A stretch of DNA of 64,000 bases from Fimenecus sp051881435 (GCA_051881435.1 JBJEPW010000009.1:1-64000), one strand, 5' to 3'; shown: positions 33,919-43,326, counted from the stretch's first letter. A program made the numbers and translations. Notes: generated by a model from the sequence alone, not told the origin.

Positions 33919-35136
33919 ATGGATCTCAAAAAGATTATAGACAAAAAAGACGAAGCGGCACAGTATATGATTGATGAAATCACTCATATCTGTACAAAAT
34001 TTGAAAAGAGAGACCCGGGTTCAAAGGGTGAACAGCAGGCGTGTGAGTATATGGCTGACCAAATGAAAGATTTGGGCTGTGATACTGTATATGTTGATGA
34101 ATTTAAAGAAAATCCCAATGCATTCCTTGGCTGGATTTACATTACAATTACTTGTTGCTTTATTGCTCTTGCAACATATTTCTTTGTTCCCGCAGTATCA
34201 ATTGCAAGTATCGTAATCGGTCTTGCTATATGCGTCATTCAGTTCGGACTTTACAAAAAACTTGTTGATAAACTCTTTAAAGAGAAAGTGGGCCACAATG
34301 CGGCAGGTTTCAAAAAGCCCACAGGCGAAGTAAAGCGCAGAATTATCTTTAACGGACATCCTGATGCTTCATGGGAGTGGCCTTTCAAATACAAGTTTAC
34401 ATATCTTGGATTTGATATTCATATGACTGTTTGCTTTATCGGTGCTTTCTACACCCTCGCAATATCAATTCTTCGTGTTGCAGGCGTGTTCAGCGACAGT
34501 CTCGCACTTAAACTCGGCCTTATCGGACTTGTTTTTGTTCCTTTCTGGTTCGCGCTATATTGGATGTGGAATGAAAAGAGAATAGTAGATGGTGCAAACG
34601 ATAACCTTTCAGGTTGCTATATGGGTATTGCCATTCTTAAAATGCTCAAAGATGAAGGCATCGAACTTGAAAACACGGAAATCGGCGTTGTTCTTTCCGG
34701 CTCCGAAGAAGCAGGTCTTCGCGGTGCAAAAGCATGGAGTGCGGCTCATAAAGACGAGATGAACGATGTACCTACATTCATTTTCTCTTACGATACAATT
34801 ACTCAGCCGGAAGAGCTTATGGTAAACTACCGTGACCTTAACGGCACAGTTAAAGTCGATAAAGATGTTTCGGACTTGTTCTATGAAGCGTGTCAGGAAC
34901 TCAATATTCCTTGTAAAAAGGGTATGGTTCCGCCTCTCGGTGGCGCAACCGATTCCGCCGCATTTGCGCAGGCAGGACTCAGAGCCACGGGTGTCACGGC
35001 ACTTAGCCACGCCCTTCCCGATTTCTATCATACAAGATTAGATACACCCGACGCACTTAATAAAGAATGTCTTGCAACTTGCTTTGCGGCATCTGTTAAG
35101 GCTCTTGAAATGTTTGATAACGGCGCAAAGCAGTAA
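33919..35136 (+). CDS. Membrane-embedded M28-family metallopeptidase
   Basis: The protein has 405 residues with the M28 aminopeptidase core and an unusual hydrophobic insertion. Zinc ligands are recognisable as NGHPDASW (His), DGANDNLSG (Asp), GSEEAGLRG (general base and Glu), SYDTI (Asp) and FYHTRLD (His). Between residues 70 and 215 lie two pairs of transmembrane segments. The N-terminal part is typical of M28 (RDPGSKGEQQACEYMADQM). The active-site residues flank the hydrophobic insertions, so the catalytic domain faces one side of the membrane. Substrate unknown. Confidence 0.82.
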   Translation: MDLKKIIDKKDEAAQYMIDEITHICTKFEKRDPGSKGEQQACEYMADQMKDLGCDTVYVDEFKENPNAFLGWIYITITCCFIALATYFFVPAVSIASIVIGLAICVIQFGLYKKLVDKLFKEKVGHNAAGFKKPTGEVKRRIIFNGHPDASWEWPFKYKFTYLGFDIHMTVCFIGAFYTLAISILRVAGVFSDSLALKLGLIGLVFVPFWFALYWMWNEKRIVDGANDNLSGCYMGIAILKMLKDEGIELENTEIGVVLSGSEEAGLRGAKAWSAAHKDEMNDVPTFIFSYDTITQPEELMVNYRDLNGTVKVDKDVSDLFYEACQELNIPCKKGMVPPLGGATDSAAFAQAGLRATGVTALSHALPDFYHTRLDTPDALNKECLATCFAASVKALEMFDNGAKQ

Positions 35137-35147
35137 TTTTAATTTTG

Positions 35148-35182
35148 AAAACTCTCTTACCTAACGGTAGGAGAGTTTTTTG
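35148..35182 (+). terminator. Terminator of the M28 peptidase gene
   Basis: AACTCTCTTACC pairs with GGTAGGAGAGTT around TAAC, followed by TTTTTG. Confidence 0.88.
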
Positions 35183-35201
35183 CAATTTTAATAAAAAATT
35201 A

Positions 35202-35230
35202 TTGAAATAGCTCTGTTGTTGTGTTATTAT
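35202..35230 (+). promoter_or_regulatory. Sigma-A promoter for the sugar symporter gene
   Basis: TTGAAA, 17 bp, TATTAT, 32 bp before the start codon. No operator is apparent. Confidence 0.65.
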
Positions 35231-35262
35231 TATATAGAAATATTTTATGAAAGAGGGAGAAT

Positions 35263-36864
35263 ATGAAAATTAACGATCTCTTGCATAAGGTTTATGGCAC
35301 AAATCCTAATGACCCGAGCAGCCTTCAACCCAAAGAGGCTATTGCTTACGGTATCGCAGGCTTCGGCCAGAACTTTATTTGCACAATTATTGGCTCTTAC
35401 TTAACGATTTTCCTCACAGACGCACTCCTTTTCGGTGCCGACGGAGTAACAATCGGCTCTGTGGCAGGTTCTATGGCTGTTGCATATCTTATGCTCGGCA
35501 CAAGAATCTTCGATGCGTTTAACGATCCGATTATGGGTTCAATCGTTGACAGAACAAGAACAAAATGGGGCAAATGCCGACCCTATCTTAAATGGATGGC
35601 ATTCCCGATTGCGGTTATGACGATAATTTGCTTCTTGCCTGTATTTAAAGCAAAGGCAACTTCAACCTTCATAATGATTGCAATTATTTATGTTCTTTGG
35701 TCGGTTGTATATACCGTTGCCGATGTTCCTTATTGGGGCCTCTCAACTTGTATGACAAACGATACGGTTGTTCGCGGTAATCTTCTTACAGTTACCCGTC
35801 TTCTCTGCACTCTCGGCGGAGGTATTGTTACTGTTTTTGTCCCTGTTATTACAGGCGCAGTCACATCTAAGTACAAATATACGGAAGATATGCTTGCGCA
35901 GATAAAGAGCGATAAAGCGGCAGAAATTGCGAATCTCGTTGAAAAGCAGGGTATGTCCTACGATGAAGCAGTAAATACGTTTGTAAATACTGTTATTAAA
36001 GGTCAGGAAATCGCAAACGCCGATACTCTTAAATGGACATATTTTATTTGCGCGGCAGTTCTTGTTATTCTTGCAATCCCCATGTTCTTCTACGGATTTA
36101 AGAACACAAAAGAACGCTTTACGGCAAATGATAACCCACCCAGCTTTTTCCACAATATGAATCTCCTTTTCAAAAACAAAGAGCTCCTTCTTATCGTTCT
36201 TTCCGGTATTCTCGGCGGTGCAAGAATGGTTTATACATACACAGGCGGTCTTTATTTTGCAAAATATGTGCTTAAAGATTACGGCGGAGAAGGATTGTAC
36301 AGTCTCATTACGCTTCTTGTCGTCCCCGGTGGACTTGTAGCGTCCCTTCTTGTTCCGTGGATGTCAAAGAAATTCACAAAGAAGTGGTCTTATGTAATTG
36401 TTCATCTCTTCGGCGGCGTAGTAATGGCTATTATGTACTTCGTCGGATATGATGCAACTTGGAAGCTTATTGTAGCCGCAATCGGACTTGTACTTCTCGG
36501 TATTCCTCAGGGTGTTAACAACATCATAACTTATGCTATGATTGGTGATACAGTTGACTATCTCGAATGGAAAACAGGTGAGCGCGGCGAGGGTATCTGC
36601 TTCGCAATGCAGACTCTTATCAACAAGATCGGTATGGCAGTTGGTGCTTTCATAGGCGTTATTTCTTTCGCCGCATCAGGTATTGATGCTGAAACCGGCC
36701 GTATCGCAAGCCCTGATACACTTTGGAATATGCTGGTGCTTTCAGGCGTTATCAGTATGTTTGCCTGCGCAATTCCCATGTTCTTCTATACTATTACAGA
36801 AAAGCGTCAGGCTGAAATGGTTGCCGAGATTGAAGCTCGTAAATCATCAGTTGCAAGCAAATAA
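35263..36864 (+). CDS. GPH-family (MelB-like) glycoside:cation symporter
   Basis: The protein has 533 residues and about 12 transmembrane segments. It belongs to the glycoside-pentoside-hexuronide family, which imports sugars with Na+ or H+. The family signature lies in the N-terminal third (FDAFNDPIMGSIVDRTRTKWGK, given here in part as FNDPIMGSIVDRTRT), and a second typical motif is YAMIGDTVDYLEWKTGER. A hydrophilic loop of about 60 residues between helices 5 and 7 makes it longer than MelB. Sugar unknown; glycosidase genes occur 15-26 kb away only. Confidence 0.88.
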   Translation: MKINDLLHKVYGTNPNDPSSLQPKEAIAYGIAGFGQNFICTIIGSYLTIFLTDALLFGADGVTIGSVAGSMAVAYLMLGTRIFDAFNDPIMGSIVDRTRTKWGKCRPYLKWMAFPIAVMTIICFLPVFKAKATSTFIMIAIIYVLWSVVYTVADVPYWGLSTCMTNDTVVRGNLLTVTRLLCTLGGGIVTVFVPVITGAVTSKYKYTEDMLAQIKSDKAAEIANLVEKQGMSYDEAVNTFVNTVIKGQEIANADTLKWTYFICAAVLVILAIPMFFYGFKNTKERFTANDNPPSFFHNMNLLFKNKELLLIVLSGILGGARMVYTYTGGLYFAKYVLKDYGGEGLYSLITLLVVPGGLVASLLVPWMSKKFTKKWSYVIVHLFGGVVMAIMYFVGYDATWKLIVAAIGLVLLGIPQGVNNIITYAMIGDTVDYLEWKTGERGEGICFAMQTLINKIGMAVGAFIGVISFAASGIDAETGRIASPDTLWNMLVLSGVISMFACAIPMFFYTITEKRQAEMVAEIEARKSSVASK

Positions 36865-36875
36865 ATATAGTATCT

Positions 36876-36910
36876 TTAACGGCAGGGGAAACTCTGCCGT
36901 TATTTTTTAG
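36876..36910 (+). terminator. Terminator of the symporter gene
   Basis: AACGGCAG pairs with CTGCCGTT around GGGGAAACT-type loop, then ATTTTTT. It ends only 8 bp before sfsA. Confidence 0.85.
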
Positions 36911-36917
36911 GTGAAAA

Positions 36918-37592
36918 ATGAAATATAATAATATCGTTAAAGGTCACTTTATTGACCGCCCTAACCGTTTTATTGCAAACTGCTATATTAACGGAAAAAC
37001 TGAGGTGTGCCATGTAAAAAATACAGGCAGATGTAAAGAACTTCTCGTAAAAGGCGCAACGGTTTATCTGCAAAAATCCGATAATCCAAGCCGTAAAACG
37101 CAGTATGATTTGATTGCCGTCCAAAAGGGCGAAAGGCTCATAAATATGGATAGTCAGTTTGTAAACAGCGTGGCTCTTGAATACATTCCTTGCCTGTTTG
37201 ATAATATAAAATTTATAAAACCCGAATATACCTACGGCAATTCCCGTTTTGACATTTATCTTGAAAACGAAACAGATAAAATTTTTGTTGAGGTTAAGGG
37301 CGTAACCCTTGAAAACGGCGGCGTAACGGCTTTTCCCGACGCTCCGACGGTGAGGGGAGTAAAACACCTTAAAGAACTTCAAAAAGCCGTTAAAGAGGGA
37401 TATAAATCATTTGTGCTGTTTGTAATCCAAATGAACGATGTAAAATACTTTGAGCCAAACCGCAAAACGCATCCCGAGTTTGCTGACGAACTGAAAAAAG
37501 CGGCTGAAAACGGCGTTAATCTGCTCGCTTTTGATTGCAAAGTAAAGCCCGACAGCATAGAAATTGACAAAAGAGTTCCAATAAAGCTATAA
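36918..37592 (+). CDS. sfsA: SfsA-family nuclease
   Basis: SfsA is a 224-residue protein with an N-terminal OB-like domain and a C-terminal nuclease-like domain, first described as a sugar-fermentation stimulator and later assigned DNA/RNA nuclease activity. CHVKNTGRCKELL and the nuclease core RFDIYLENETDKIFVEVKG (Asp and Glu/Lys of a PD-D/E-x-K-type site) are visible. SD AGGTGA. Monocistronic between a terminator and a convergent operon. Confidence 0.9.
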   Translation: MKYNNIVKGHFIDRPNRFIANCYINGKTEVCHVKNTGRCKELLVKGATVYLQKSDNPSRKTQYDLIAVQKGERLINMDSQFVNSVALEYIPCLFDNIKFIKPEYTYGNSRFDIYLENETDKIFVEVKGVTLENGGVTAFPDAPTVRGVKHLKELQKAVKEGYKSFVLFVIQMNDVKYFEPNRKTHPEFADELKKAAENGVNLLAFDCKVKPDSIEIDKRVPIKL

Positions 37593-37636
37593 AAAACCAC
37601 CGACTTATAATTGAGCCGGTGGTTATATTTGTGTTT
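37593..37636. terminator. Bidirectional terminator between sfsA and the decarboxylase operon
   Basis: AACCACCG pairs with CGGTGGTT around a 14-base loop, with A-runs on one side and a T-rich tract on the other. Confidence 0.75.
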
Positions 37637-37646
37637 GTGTTTGGAA

Positions 37647-38837
37647 TTAACCGAACATAATTAGCAGGAAGCCTGCCGCAACAGCAGAACCTATAACGCC
37701 TGCAACATTCGGCCCCATTGCGTGCATAAGCAGGAAGTTTGAGGGATTGTATTTTCTACCCTCAACCTGTGCAACTCTTGCCGCCATAGGAACAGCAGAT
37801 ACGCCGGCAGCACCAATGAGCGGATTGATTTTGCCTTTTGTGATAATATAAAGAATTTTTCCTATGAGAACGCCGCCTGCAGTTGAGAAGCAGAAAGCTA
37901 ACAGACCGAGTCCTACAATAAGAAGTGTCTTTAGCTGCAAGAAATCTCTTCCGTTTGCAGTAGCGCCAACGCAGACACCGAGCATAATTGTTACGATATT
38001 CATAAGTGCATTCTGAGCTGTGTCGGAAAGTCTGTCAACAACGCCGCACTCTTTAAATAAGTTTCCGAGCATAAGCATACCGAGTAGCGGAGCAACAGAG
38101 GGAAGAATGAGCGCAACAAGAATCAATACAACGATGGGAAAGATAATTTTCTCAGTTTTGGAAACGGTTCTTAACTGAGTCATCTTAACTTCTCTTTCTT
38201 TTTTTGTCGTAAGCAATTTCATAATCGGCGGCTGAATAATCGGTATAAGCGCCATGTATGAGTATGCGGCCAATGCAATAGGTGCCAAGAGAGTGGGAGC
38301 TAATTTACTTGTTAAGAAAATTGCTGTGGGTCCGTCAGCACCACCGATAATAGCGATAGATGCGGCTTCTGCAGGTGAGAAACTACCTGAAAGAATTGCA
38401 ATCAGGAATGCAATGTAGATACCTAACTGGGCAGCCGCACCGAGAATCAGAGAAACGGGGTTTGAAAGTAACGGGCCAAAGTCTGTCATTGCGCCAACGC
38501 CCATAAAGATAAGACACGGGAATACACTTGACTTAACGCCTACATAAAGTATTCTCAAAACACCCGATTCATACCAATGAGCACCTTCCACAGCAGCAGC
38601 ACCGGATAAATCGCCCAAATTTCCACCGGTAACGTCAAGCATAATGTCAGCACCGGGTAAATTTGCGAGCAATATACCGAAAGCGATAGGTACTAAAAGC
38701 AATGGCTCGAATTTTTTTACAATAGCAAGGAATAAAAACACGAAAGCCACAAGAAACATAACACAATTCTGCCAAGTGAGAAGGGCAAAACCTGAGCTTT
38801 CCCAAATTCCTTGCAGAACCTGAGTAATGAGTTCCAT
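37647..38837 (-). CDS. oadB: Na+-translocating oxaloacetate decarboxylase, beta subunit
   Basis: OadB is the membrane subunit that decarboxylates carboxybiotin and exports Na+. At 396 residues it has about ten transmembrane segments. The family motif IIGGADGPTAIFL with the functional Asp is conserved, as are GGVLIGKILY and the NGRDFL segment. SD GGAGGGC. It is the last gene of the operon oadA-oadG-biotin carrier-oadB. Confidence 0.95.
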   Translation of the reverse strand: MELITQVLQGIWESSGFALLTWQNCVMFLVAFVFLFLAIVKKFEPLLLVPIAFGILLANLPGADIMLDVTGGNLGDLSGAAAVEGAHWYESGVLRILYVGVKSSVFPCLIFMGVGAMTDFGPLLSNPVSLILGAAAQLGIYIAFLIAILSGSFSPAEAASIAIIGGADGPTAIFLTSKLAPTLLAPIALAAYSYMALIPIIQPPIMKLLTTKKEREVKMTQLRTVSKTEKIIFPIVVLILVALILPSVAPLLGMLMLGNLFKECGVVDRLSDTAQNALMNIVTIMLGVCVGATANGRDFLQLKTLLIVGLGLLAFCFSTAGGVLIGKILYIITKGKINPLIGAAGVSAVPMAARVAQVEGRKYNPSNFLLMHAMGPNVAGVIGSAVAAGFLLIMFG

Positions 38838-38850
38838 CTAAATGCCCTCC

Positions 38851-39234
38851 TTATAATACGGCAAGAATATCGCCGGTGTTTACAGTAGCTCCTTTTGATA
38901 CAAGAACCTGCTTAACGGTTCCGTCAGACGATGCAACAATCTCATTTTCCATTTTCATTGCCTCAAGAATGAACAAAACCTCTCCGGCTTTAACAGCCTG
39001 TCCCACTGAAGCATTTACACTCAGTATTGTACCGGGCATGGGGGAAACAACTTTTTCTCCGTCAACTGCGGCAACGGAAGCGGCAGGAGCGGGTGCAGCG
39101 GGAATAGGTGCAACAGGGGCTGCTGTGGGGGCGGAGACGGGGGCAGCAACATCTGTTATAGCTGTAATAACTGCCTCTGTTTCGGTAACGTCTACTTCAT
39201 AGTTTTTATTGTTAAGAGTAACTATATATTTCAT
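38851..39234 (-). CDS. Biotin carboxyl carrier subunit of the decarboxylase
   Basis: This 127-residue biotin carrier has the biotinylated lysine in EAMKMENEI. An Ala/Pro-rich flexible linker occupies residues 30-55. In enteric OadA this domain is fused to the carboxyltransferase; here it is a separate gene, as in several clostridial and methylmalonyl-CoA decarboxylases. It starts 3 bp after oadG ends. Confidence 0.93.
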   Translation of the reverse strand: MKYIVTLNNKNYEVDVTETEAVITAITDVAAPVSAPTAAPVAPIPAAPAPAASVAAVDGEKVVSPMPGTILSVNASVGQAVKAGEVLFILEAMKMENEIVASSDGTVKQVLVSKGATVNTGDILAVL

Positions 39235-39236
39235 TT

Positions 39237-39611
39237 TTAATCCTCCATAAGCTTGATAGAGTTGAATTGAAGTCTGTTAAGAGGAATTCCGCTTTGATGA
39301 CTGACGAGTGCCATAACAACAGCAGCTTCCTCAACAGTAACATTTGTGAGTTTAATATTGCCTTGTGATTCGCCATCGGGCAACGGAGTGCCTTTAACGG
39401 CAGGAGCGGATTCTTCTTTATCAACTTTATCAACCGCAGGCTCTTTTTTTGAATTGACAACATCAAACGCTTTACCCATAAGTTTTACAAAGATTGCAAG
39501 AATGCCGAGAATCAAAAAGACTATCATGAATCCGACCAAAGATATGATGAGTGCTCGCGGAATTGTCATTGCGCCGTCAGGAAAAACCGTAATAAATACG
39601 CTATCTGCCAT
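39237..39611 (-). CDS. oadG: Oxaloacetate decarboxylase gamma subunit
   Basis: A 124-residue protein with one N-terminal transmembrane helix (about residues 19-42), a charged Lys/Asp/Glu linker and a C-terminal soluble part, the layout of OadG, which assembles the alpha and beta subunits. The family is weakly conserved, so the call depends on its position between oadA and the biotin carrier gene. Confidence 0.85.
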   Translation of the reverse strand: MADSVFITVFPDGAMTIPRALIISLVGFMIVFLILGILAIFVKLMGKAFDVVNSKKEPAVDKVDKEESAPAVKGTPLPDGESQGNIKLTNVTVEEAAVVMALVSHQSGIPLNRLQFNSIKLMED

Positions 39612-39614
39612 TTA

Positions 39615-41003
39615 TTAGTCCTCCTTAATTTCTTTTATGGAGTATGTGAATGTTCTGCTTTTCTCTTCTTCACGCTTATCAAAGAATGCCTCAGCCTGTG
39701 CTGGGAAGGCGATATAAGAAAGTACATCTTCATCGGATTTTGCCTTGTCGCCAAGCTCTGCCTTCGTTTTTTCAAACATAGGTTCCAATGTGTCTGCAAA
39801 ACGGCAGGTGAGGGGAGCCTCGTCGCCGAGAACCTTCTTTTGAAGGTCAGCGTTTACTTCACCGGGAGCCTTACCGTATTCACCCTTGATATAAGCTTTG
39901 ATTTCCTTGGAGATGTTCTTATATCTTTCGCCAACAAGAACATTTGTAACAGCCTGATTACCTACCATCTGGCTGAGAGGAGTAACAAGAGGAGGATAGC
40001 CCATATCCTCACGAACTTTCGGAATTTCAAGAAGTGCTTCTTCCATTCTGTCAAGTGCGTTCATATCTTCAAGGTTCGCCATCATATTTGAGAGCATACC
40101 GCCGGGAACCTTGTAGGTAAGAGCGTCTGTATCCGTAACAAGAGCCTTGGGCTTTAAAAGTCCCGATTTAAGATATTCATCACGGAGAGGCTTAAAGTGG
40201 TCATTGATTTCTTTCAAAACGCTTCTGTCAAGGTTTGTTTCGTAACCTAACTCTGTGAGTGCATCGTAAATTGTTTCCGTTGCAGGCTGTGATGTGCCGC
40301 CTGAGAAGCATGAAGTAGCTGTATCGATAATGTCACAGCCCGCCTCAACTGCTTTGAGTATTGTCATATAAGCCATACCGGTTGTGCAGTGAGTATGAAG
40401 AATAAGGGGCATTTCGGGAACAGCGTCTTTAATTGCGCTTACAAGGTCTTTTGCCTCGTTGGGAGTCATAACACCCGCCATATCCTTAATGCAGATTGTG
40501 GAGCAACCCATGCTCTGCATCTCTTTAACCGTTTCAACATATTTAGCGAGAGTGTGAACAGGGCTTGTGGTGTAAGAAATTGCACCTGATGCAATAGCGC
40601 CGTTTTTGATTGTTTCATCAACAGCAACCTGAATGTTGCGTGTGTCGTTAAGCGCGTCAAAAATTCTGATAATATCAATACCGTTTTCAACGCTCTTCTT
40701 AACAAACATTCTAACAACATCATCGGGATAATGCTTGTATCCGAGAAGATTCTGACCGCGAAGGAGCATCTGAAGCTTTGTATCAGGGCATTTTGCCTTG
40801 ATTTTTCTGAGTCTCTCCCATGGGTCCTCGCCTAAATAGCGAAGGCAGGAATCGAATGTTGCGCCGCCCCAGCATTCAAGAGAATAATAACCTGCCTTAT
40901 TGAGCTTTTCAAGAACGGGCTCGAAATCCGAGAAGGGCATTCTTGTAGCAATAAGTGACTGGTTTGCATCTCTGAGGACGGTTTCAGTAAACTGTACTTT
41001 CAT
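39615..41003 (-). CDS. oadA: Oxaloacetate decarboxylase alpha subunit (carboxyltransferase)
   Basis: This TIM-barrel carboxyltransferase moves the carboxyl group of oxaloacetate to biotin. Recognisable motifs are ETVLRDANQSLIATRM at the start, the metal-binding HTHCTTG, and CIKDMAGVMTP with the lysine that is normally carbamylated. At 462 residues it ends at the PYC_OADA domain with no biotinyl domain, which is encoded separately. The ATG with GGAGGC upstream was chosen over one 33 bp earlier. Pyruvate-carboxylase-type use cannot be ruled out by this gene alone, but oadB and oadG make the pump the best reading. Confidence 0.94.
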   Translation of the reverse strand: MKVQFTETVLRDANQSLIATRMPFSDFEPVLEKLNKAGYYSLECWGGATFDSCLRYLGEDPWERLRKIKAKCPDTKLQMLLRGQNLLGYKHYPDDVVRMFVKKSVENGIDIIRIFDALNDTRNIQVAVDETIKNGAIASGAISYTTSPVHTLAKYVETVKEMQSMGCSTICIKDMAGVMTPNEAKDLVSAIKDAVPEMPLILHTHCTTGMAYMTILKAVEAGCDIIDTATSCFSGGTSQPATETIYDALTELGYETNLDRSVLKEINDHFKPLRDEYLKSGLLKPKALVTDTDALTYKVPGGMLSNMMANLEDMNALDRMEEALLEIPKVREDMGYPPLVTPLSQMVGNQAVTNVLVGERYKNISKEIKAYIKGEYGKAPGEVNADLQKKVLGDEAPLTCRFADTLEPMFEKTKAELGDKAKSDEDVLSYIAFPAQAEAFFDKREEEKSRTFTYSIKEIKED

Positions 41004-41056
41004 TATTTTAGCCTCCAAACACAAAATAAAATACAAATTATTCCAGTTTAATTGAA

Positions 41057-41085
41057 ATTATACAATATATACTTATTATTATCAA
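41057..41085 (-). promoter_or_regulatory. Sigma-A promoter for the oxaloacetate decarboxylase operon
   Basis: On the minus strand TTGATA, 17 bp, perfect TATAAT, 54 bp before the oadA start. Confidence 0.75.
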
Positions 41086-41126
41086 TAGAAAACATTTTTA
41101 AAAATAAATTTTTGGAGGAATAGCAA

Positions 41127-41156
41127 AAAAAGACACCGAAAAGTGTCTTTTTTTGT
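41127..41156 (-). terminator. Terminator of the enoate-reductase-type gene
   Basis: AGACAC pairs with GTGTCT around CGAAAA, flanked by seven A on one side and seven T on the other, so it can act on both strands. It separates this gene from the decarboxylase promoter. Confidence 0.8.
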
Positions 41157-41188
41157 TAAATATTTAACACTGCATTTGTGCGGGTAGA

Positions 41189-43261
41189 TTAGAGAGATAT
41201 ACTTGCCTTATAAGCAGATGCTGTGGCGTTTGCAATTCTTCCGCATTTTTCTGCGTCGCCGATTACAATTACCTTGTCGCAAACTTCTTTCGCATCGTTT
41301 TCAAGCTCGTTTACGGAGCGTACACCGAGAGCCAATACAACGTTGTCAACAGGCTCAATATGCAAACTCTTGTTCTTGGTGCTTTCAAGCTCAATGTTGT
41401 CTTTGTTTATTTTAACAAGCTTCCTTGAAGTGAAGAATTTTGTCCCTGCCGCTTTAAGACGGGGCAGAGCGTCATCGGGATGCTGCATCCATGTTCCGGG
41501 AGCAAGTGAATCCGCCATTTCAACAACCGCAACCTTGTTGCCTTGCTCACAGAGTAGTTCTGCCGTTTCAAGTCCTGTCATACCGCTTCCGATAACAGCA
41601 ACTTTTTTGCCGTCAAGCTTTACTGTGCCGTCAAGTATTTGCGTTGTTGTGCAAACATTTTCACTGTCAGTACCGGGAATTGAACGGGGTATAATTGAAC
41701 ATCCGCCTGTGGCAATGTAAACAGCGTATGGCTCCTCAGCCGCAATTATTTCTTTTGTGGCTGTTGTGTTGTATTGGATTTCAACTTTCAGCGCCTTGCA
41801 GTTCGCCAGAAGGTCCTCAACACACCAGTGAATTTTTGATTTTTTGGGCGGCTTTTCGGCTAATAAAATCTGACCGCCCGCCTCGCTGTTCTTTTCAAAA
41901 ACCTTTACGCAAAAACCTCTGCGTGCAAGCGTTTCCGCCGCTGTAAGACCTGCAACACCTGCACCGACAATAACCACCTTTCTTCCGTTTCCGTCTTTCT
42001 TCAATTCGTATTTTTCATTGCCCAAATTGGGGTTAACGGAGCAGTTTGCGTGAGAGCCGTGGTATGCGTTTGTCTGCATACTTTCCATACAGTAAAGACA
42101 GCAAATGCACCGTTTTATAAGCTTTTCGTTACCGCTTTTAACCTTTTCGGCCCAATGTGGGTCTGCGATGTGGGTTCTGCCAAGAGAAACAAAATCCTGA
42201 ATACCGTCGCAAAGCTGCTGTTCAGCCTGTTCGGGACTTCTTATGAGGTTGGCGGCAAGCACAGGCACCTTTACAGCCTCTTTTACGGCTTTGGCCATAT
42301 ATTTTCTCCAGCCCGGTTCAAAAGTAACGGGTTCAAGCCAATAGTTATAAGTATCGTATCCCGCACAGGATACATCAATGGCGTCCACGCCGTTCTTTTC
42401 GAGAATTTCAGCCATTTTTACGCCCTCGGAGAGGGTGTAGCCCTTGCCCTTGTCACCAATCATTTCATAACATTCGTCAACCGAGAGGCGAACAATAAGG
42501 GGATAATCATTTCCGCATTTTTCTCTGATAGCTGAAATTATTTCGAGTAAAAATCTCATACGGTTTTCAAGACTTCCGCCGTATTTGTCTGTTCTGCGGT
42601 TGGTAAAAGGACTTAAAAACTGCTGAATTAAATATCCGTGCGCCGCGTGGAGCTCAACACCGTCCGCACCTGCCTTTTTTGCTCTAAGTGCGGCGTCTGC
42701 AAACTCTCTGATAATCTTTTCTATTTGCTTTACGCTCATTTCACGGTTAAGACTCTCTGCGGAATACGCTCTTTCAACCTTTGAGGGAGCCCATGCAGGC
42801 AAAACAATGTCCTTTTCCATAAGCTTTTTGCCCAAGGGCGCAACCTTGTAAAACATCTTGTCATAAGCCGTGCCCATAACTTTTCTGCAAGCGTTGGAAA
42901 GGGGAACGGTGCCCATCATAAGCCCTAAATTCTGCCTGCCGGGGTGATGAAGCTGAATGAACATTTTACAGCCATATTTATGTACCTTGTCAACCATTCG
43001 TTTGAGCGGCTCTATGTGGTAATCGTGGCTTAAACCGAGCTGTGCAAAAGCGGAAGCTCCCGAAAAATCATCAACTCTTGTGATTTCGGTAATGATAAGT
43101 CCTGCACCGCCTTTGGCGCGCTCCTCGTAATAATCCTCCATCTTTTTCGTGGGAGTGCCGTCAAACTGACCGAATCCCAACATCATAGGGGGCATAACTA
43201 TTCTGTTTTTGATTTCACAATTACCGATTTTCATCGGAGAAAACAGCATTTTGTATTCCAT
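41189..43261 (-). CDS. NADH:flavin oxidoreductase / 2-enoate-reductase-type iron-sulfur flavoprotein
   Basis: This 690-residue enzyme joins an old-yellow-enzyme FMN barrel to an FAD/NAD(P) domain, like 2-enoate reductase, 2,4-dienoyl-CoA reductase and the bile-acid enzymes BaiCD/BaiH. The barrel shows KNRIVMPPM, QLHHPGRQ and GVELHAAHGYLIQQFLSP. The cluster cysteines are in RCICCLYC and ANCSVNP. The FAD motif VIVGAGVAGLTAAETLA and the NADH motif VIGSGMTGLETAELL follow. The ATG after GAGAGG was chosen, since 64 upstream in-frame residues look non-coding. Substrate unknown; an alpha,beta-unsaturated acid or thioester is likely. Confidence 0.88.
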   Translation of the reverse strand: MEYKMLFSPMKIGNCEIKNRIVMPPMMLGFGQFDGTPTKKMEDYYEERAKGGAGLIITEITRVDDFSGASAFAQLGLSHDYHIEPLKRMVDKVHKYGCKMFIQLHHPGRQNLGLMMGTVPLSNACRKVMGTAYDKMFYKVAPLGKKLMEKDIVLPAWAPSKVERAYSAESLNREMSVKQIEKIIREFADAALRAKKAGADGVELHAAHGYLIQQFLSPFTNRRTDKYGGSLENRMRFLLEIISAIREKCGNDYPLIVRLSVDECYEMIGDKGKGYTLSEGVKMAEILEKNGVDAIDVSCAGYDTYNYWLEPVTFEPGWRKYMAKAVKEAVKVPVLAANLIRSPEQAEQQLCDGIQDFVSLGRTHIADPHWAEKVKSGNEKLIKRCICCLYCMESMQTNAYHGSHANCSVNPNLGNEKYELKKDGNGRKVVIVGAGVAGLTAAETLARRGFCVKVFEKNSEAGGQILLAEKPPKKSKIHWCVEDLLANCKALKVEIQYNTTATKEIIAAEEPYAVYIATGGCSIIPRSIPGTDSENVCTTTQILDGTVKLDGKKVAVIGSGMTGLETAELLCEQGNKVAVVEMADSLAPGTWMQHPDDALPRLKAAGTKFFTSRKLVKINKDNIELESTKNKSLHIEPVDNVVLALGVRSVNELENDAKEVCDKVIVIGDAEKCGRIANATASAYKASISL

Positions 43262-43326
43262 AATAAACCTCTCAAATTGAATATATCCATTCCATATTTT
43301 AACATAATAAATTGTATATGACAATA

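Noticed and set aside
37647..41003. Methylmalonyl-CoA or glutaconyl-CoA decarboxylase
   Set aside because: The alpha subunit is of the pyruvate/oxaloacetate carboxyltransferase barrel type (ETVLRDANQS), not the acyl-CoA carboxyltransferase type.
41223..41720. 165-codon plus-strand frame opposite the enoate-reductase gene
   Set aside because: Shadow of a well-supported flavoenzyme gene; Ser/Thr-rich reverse translation typical of antisense frames.
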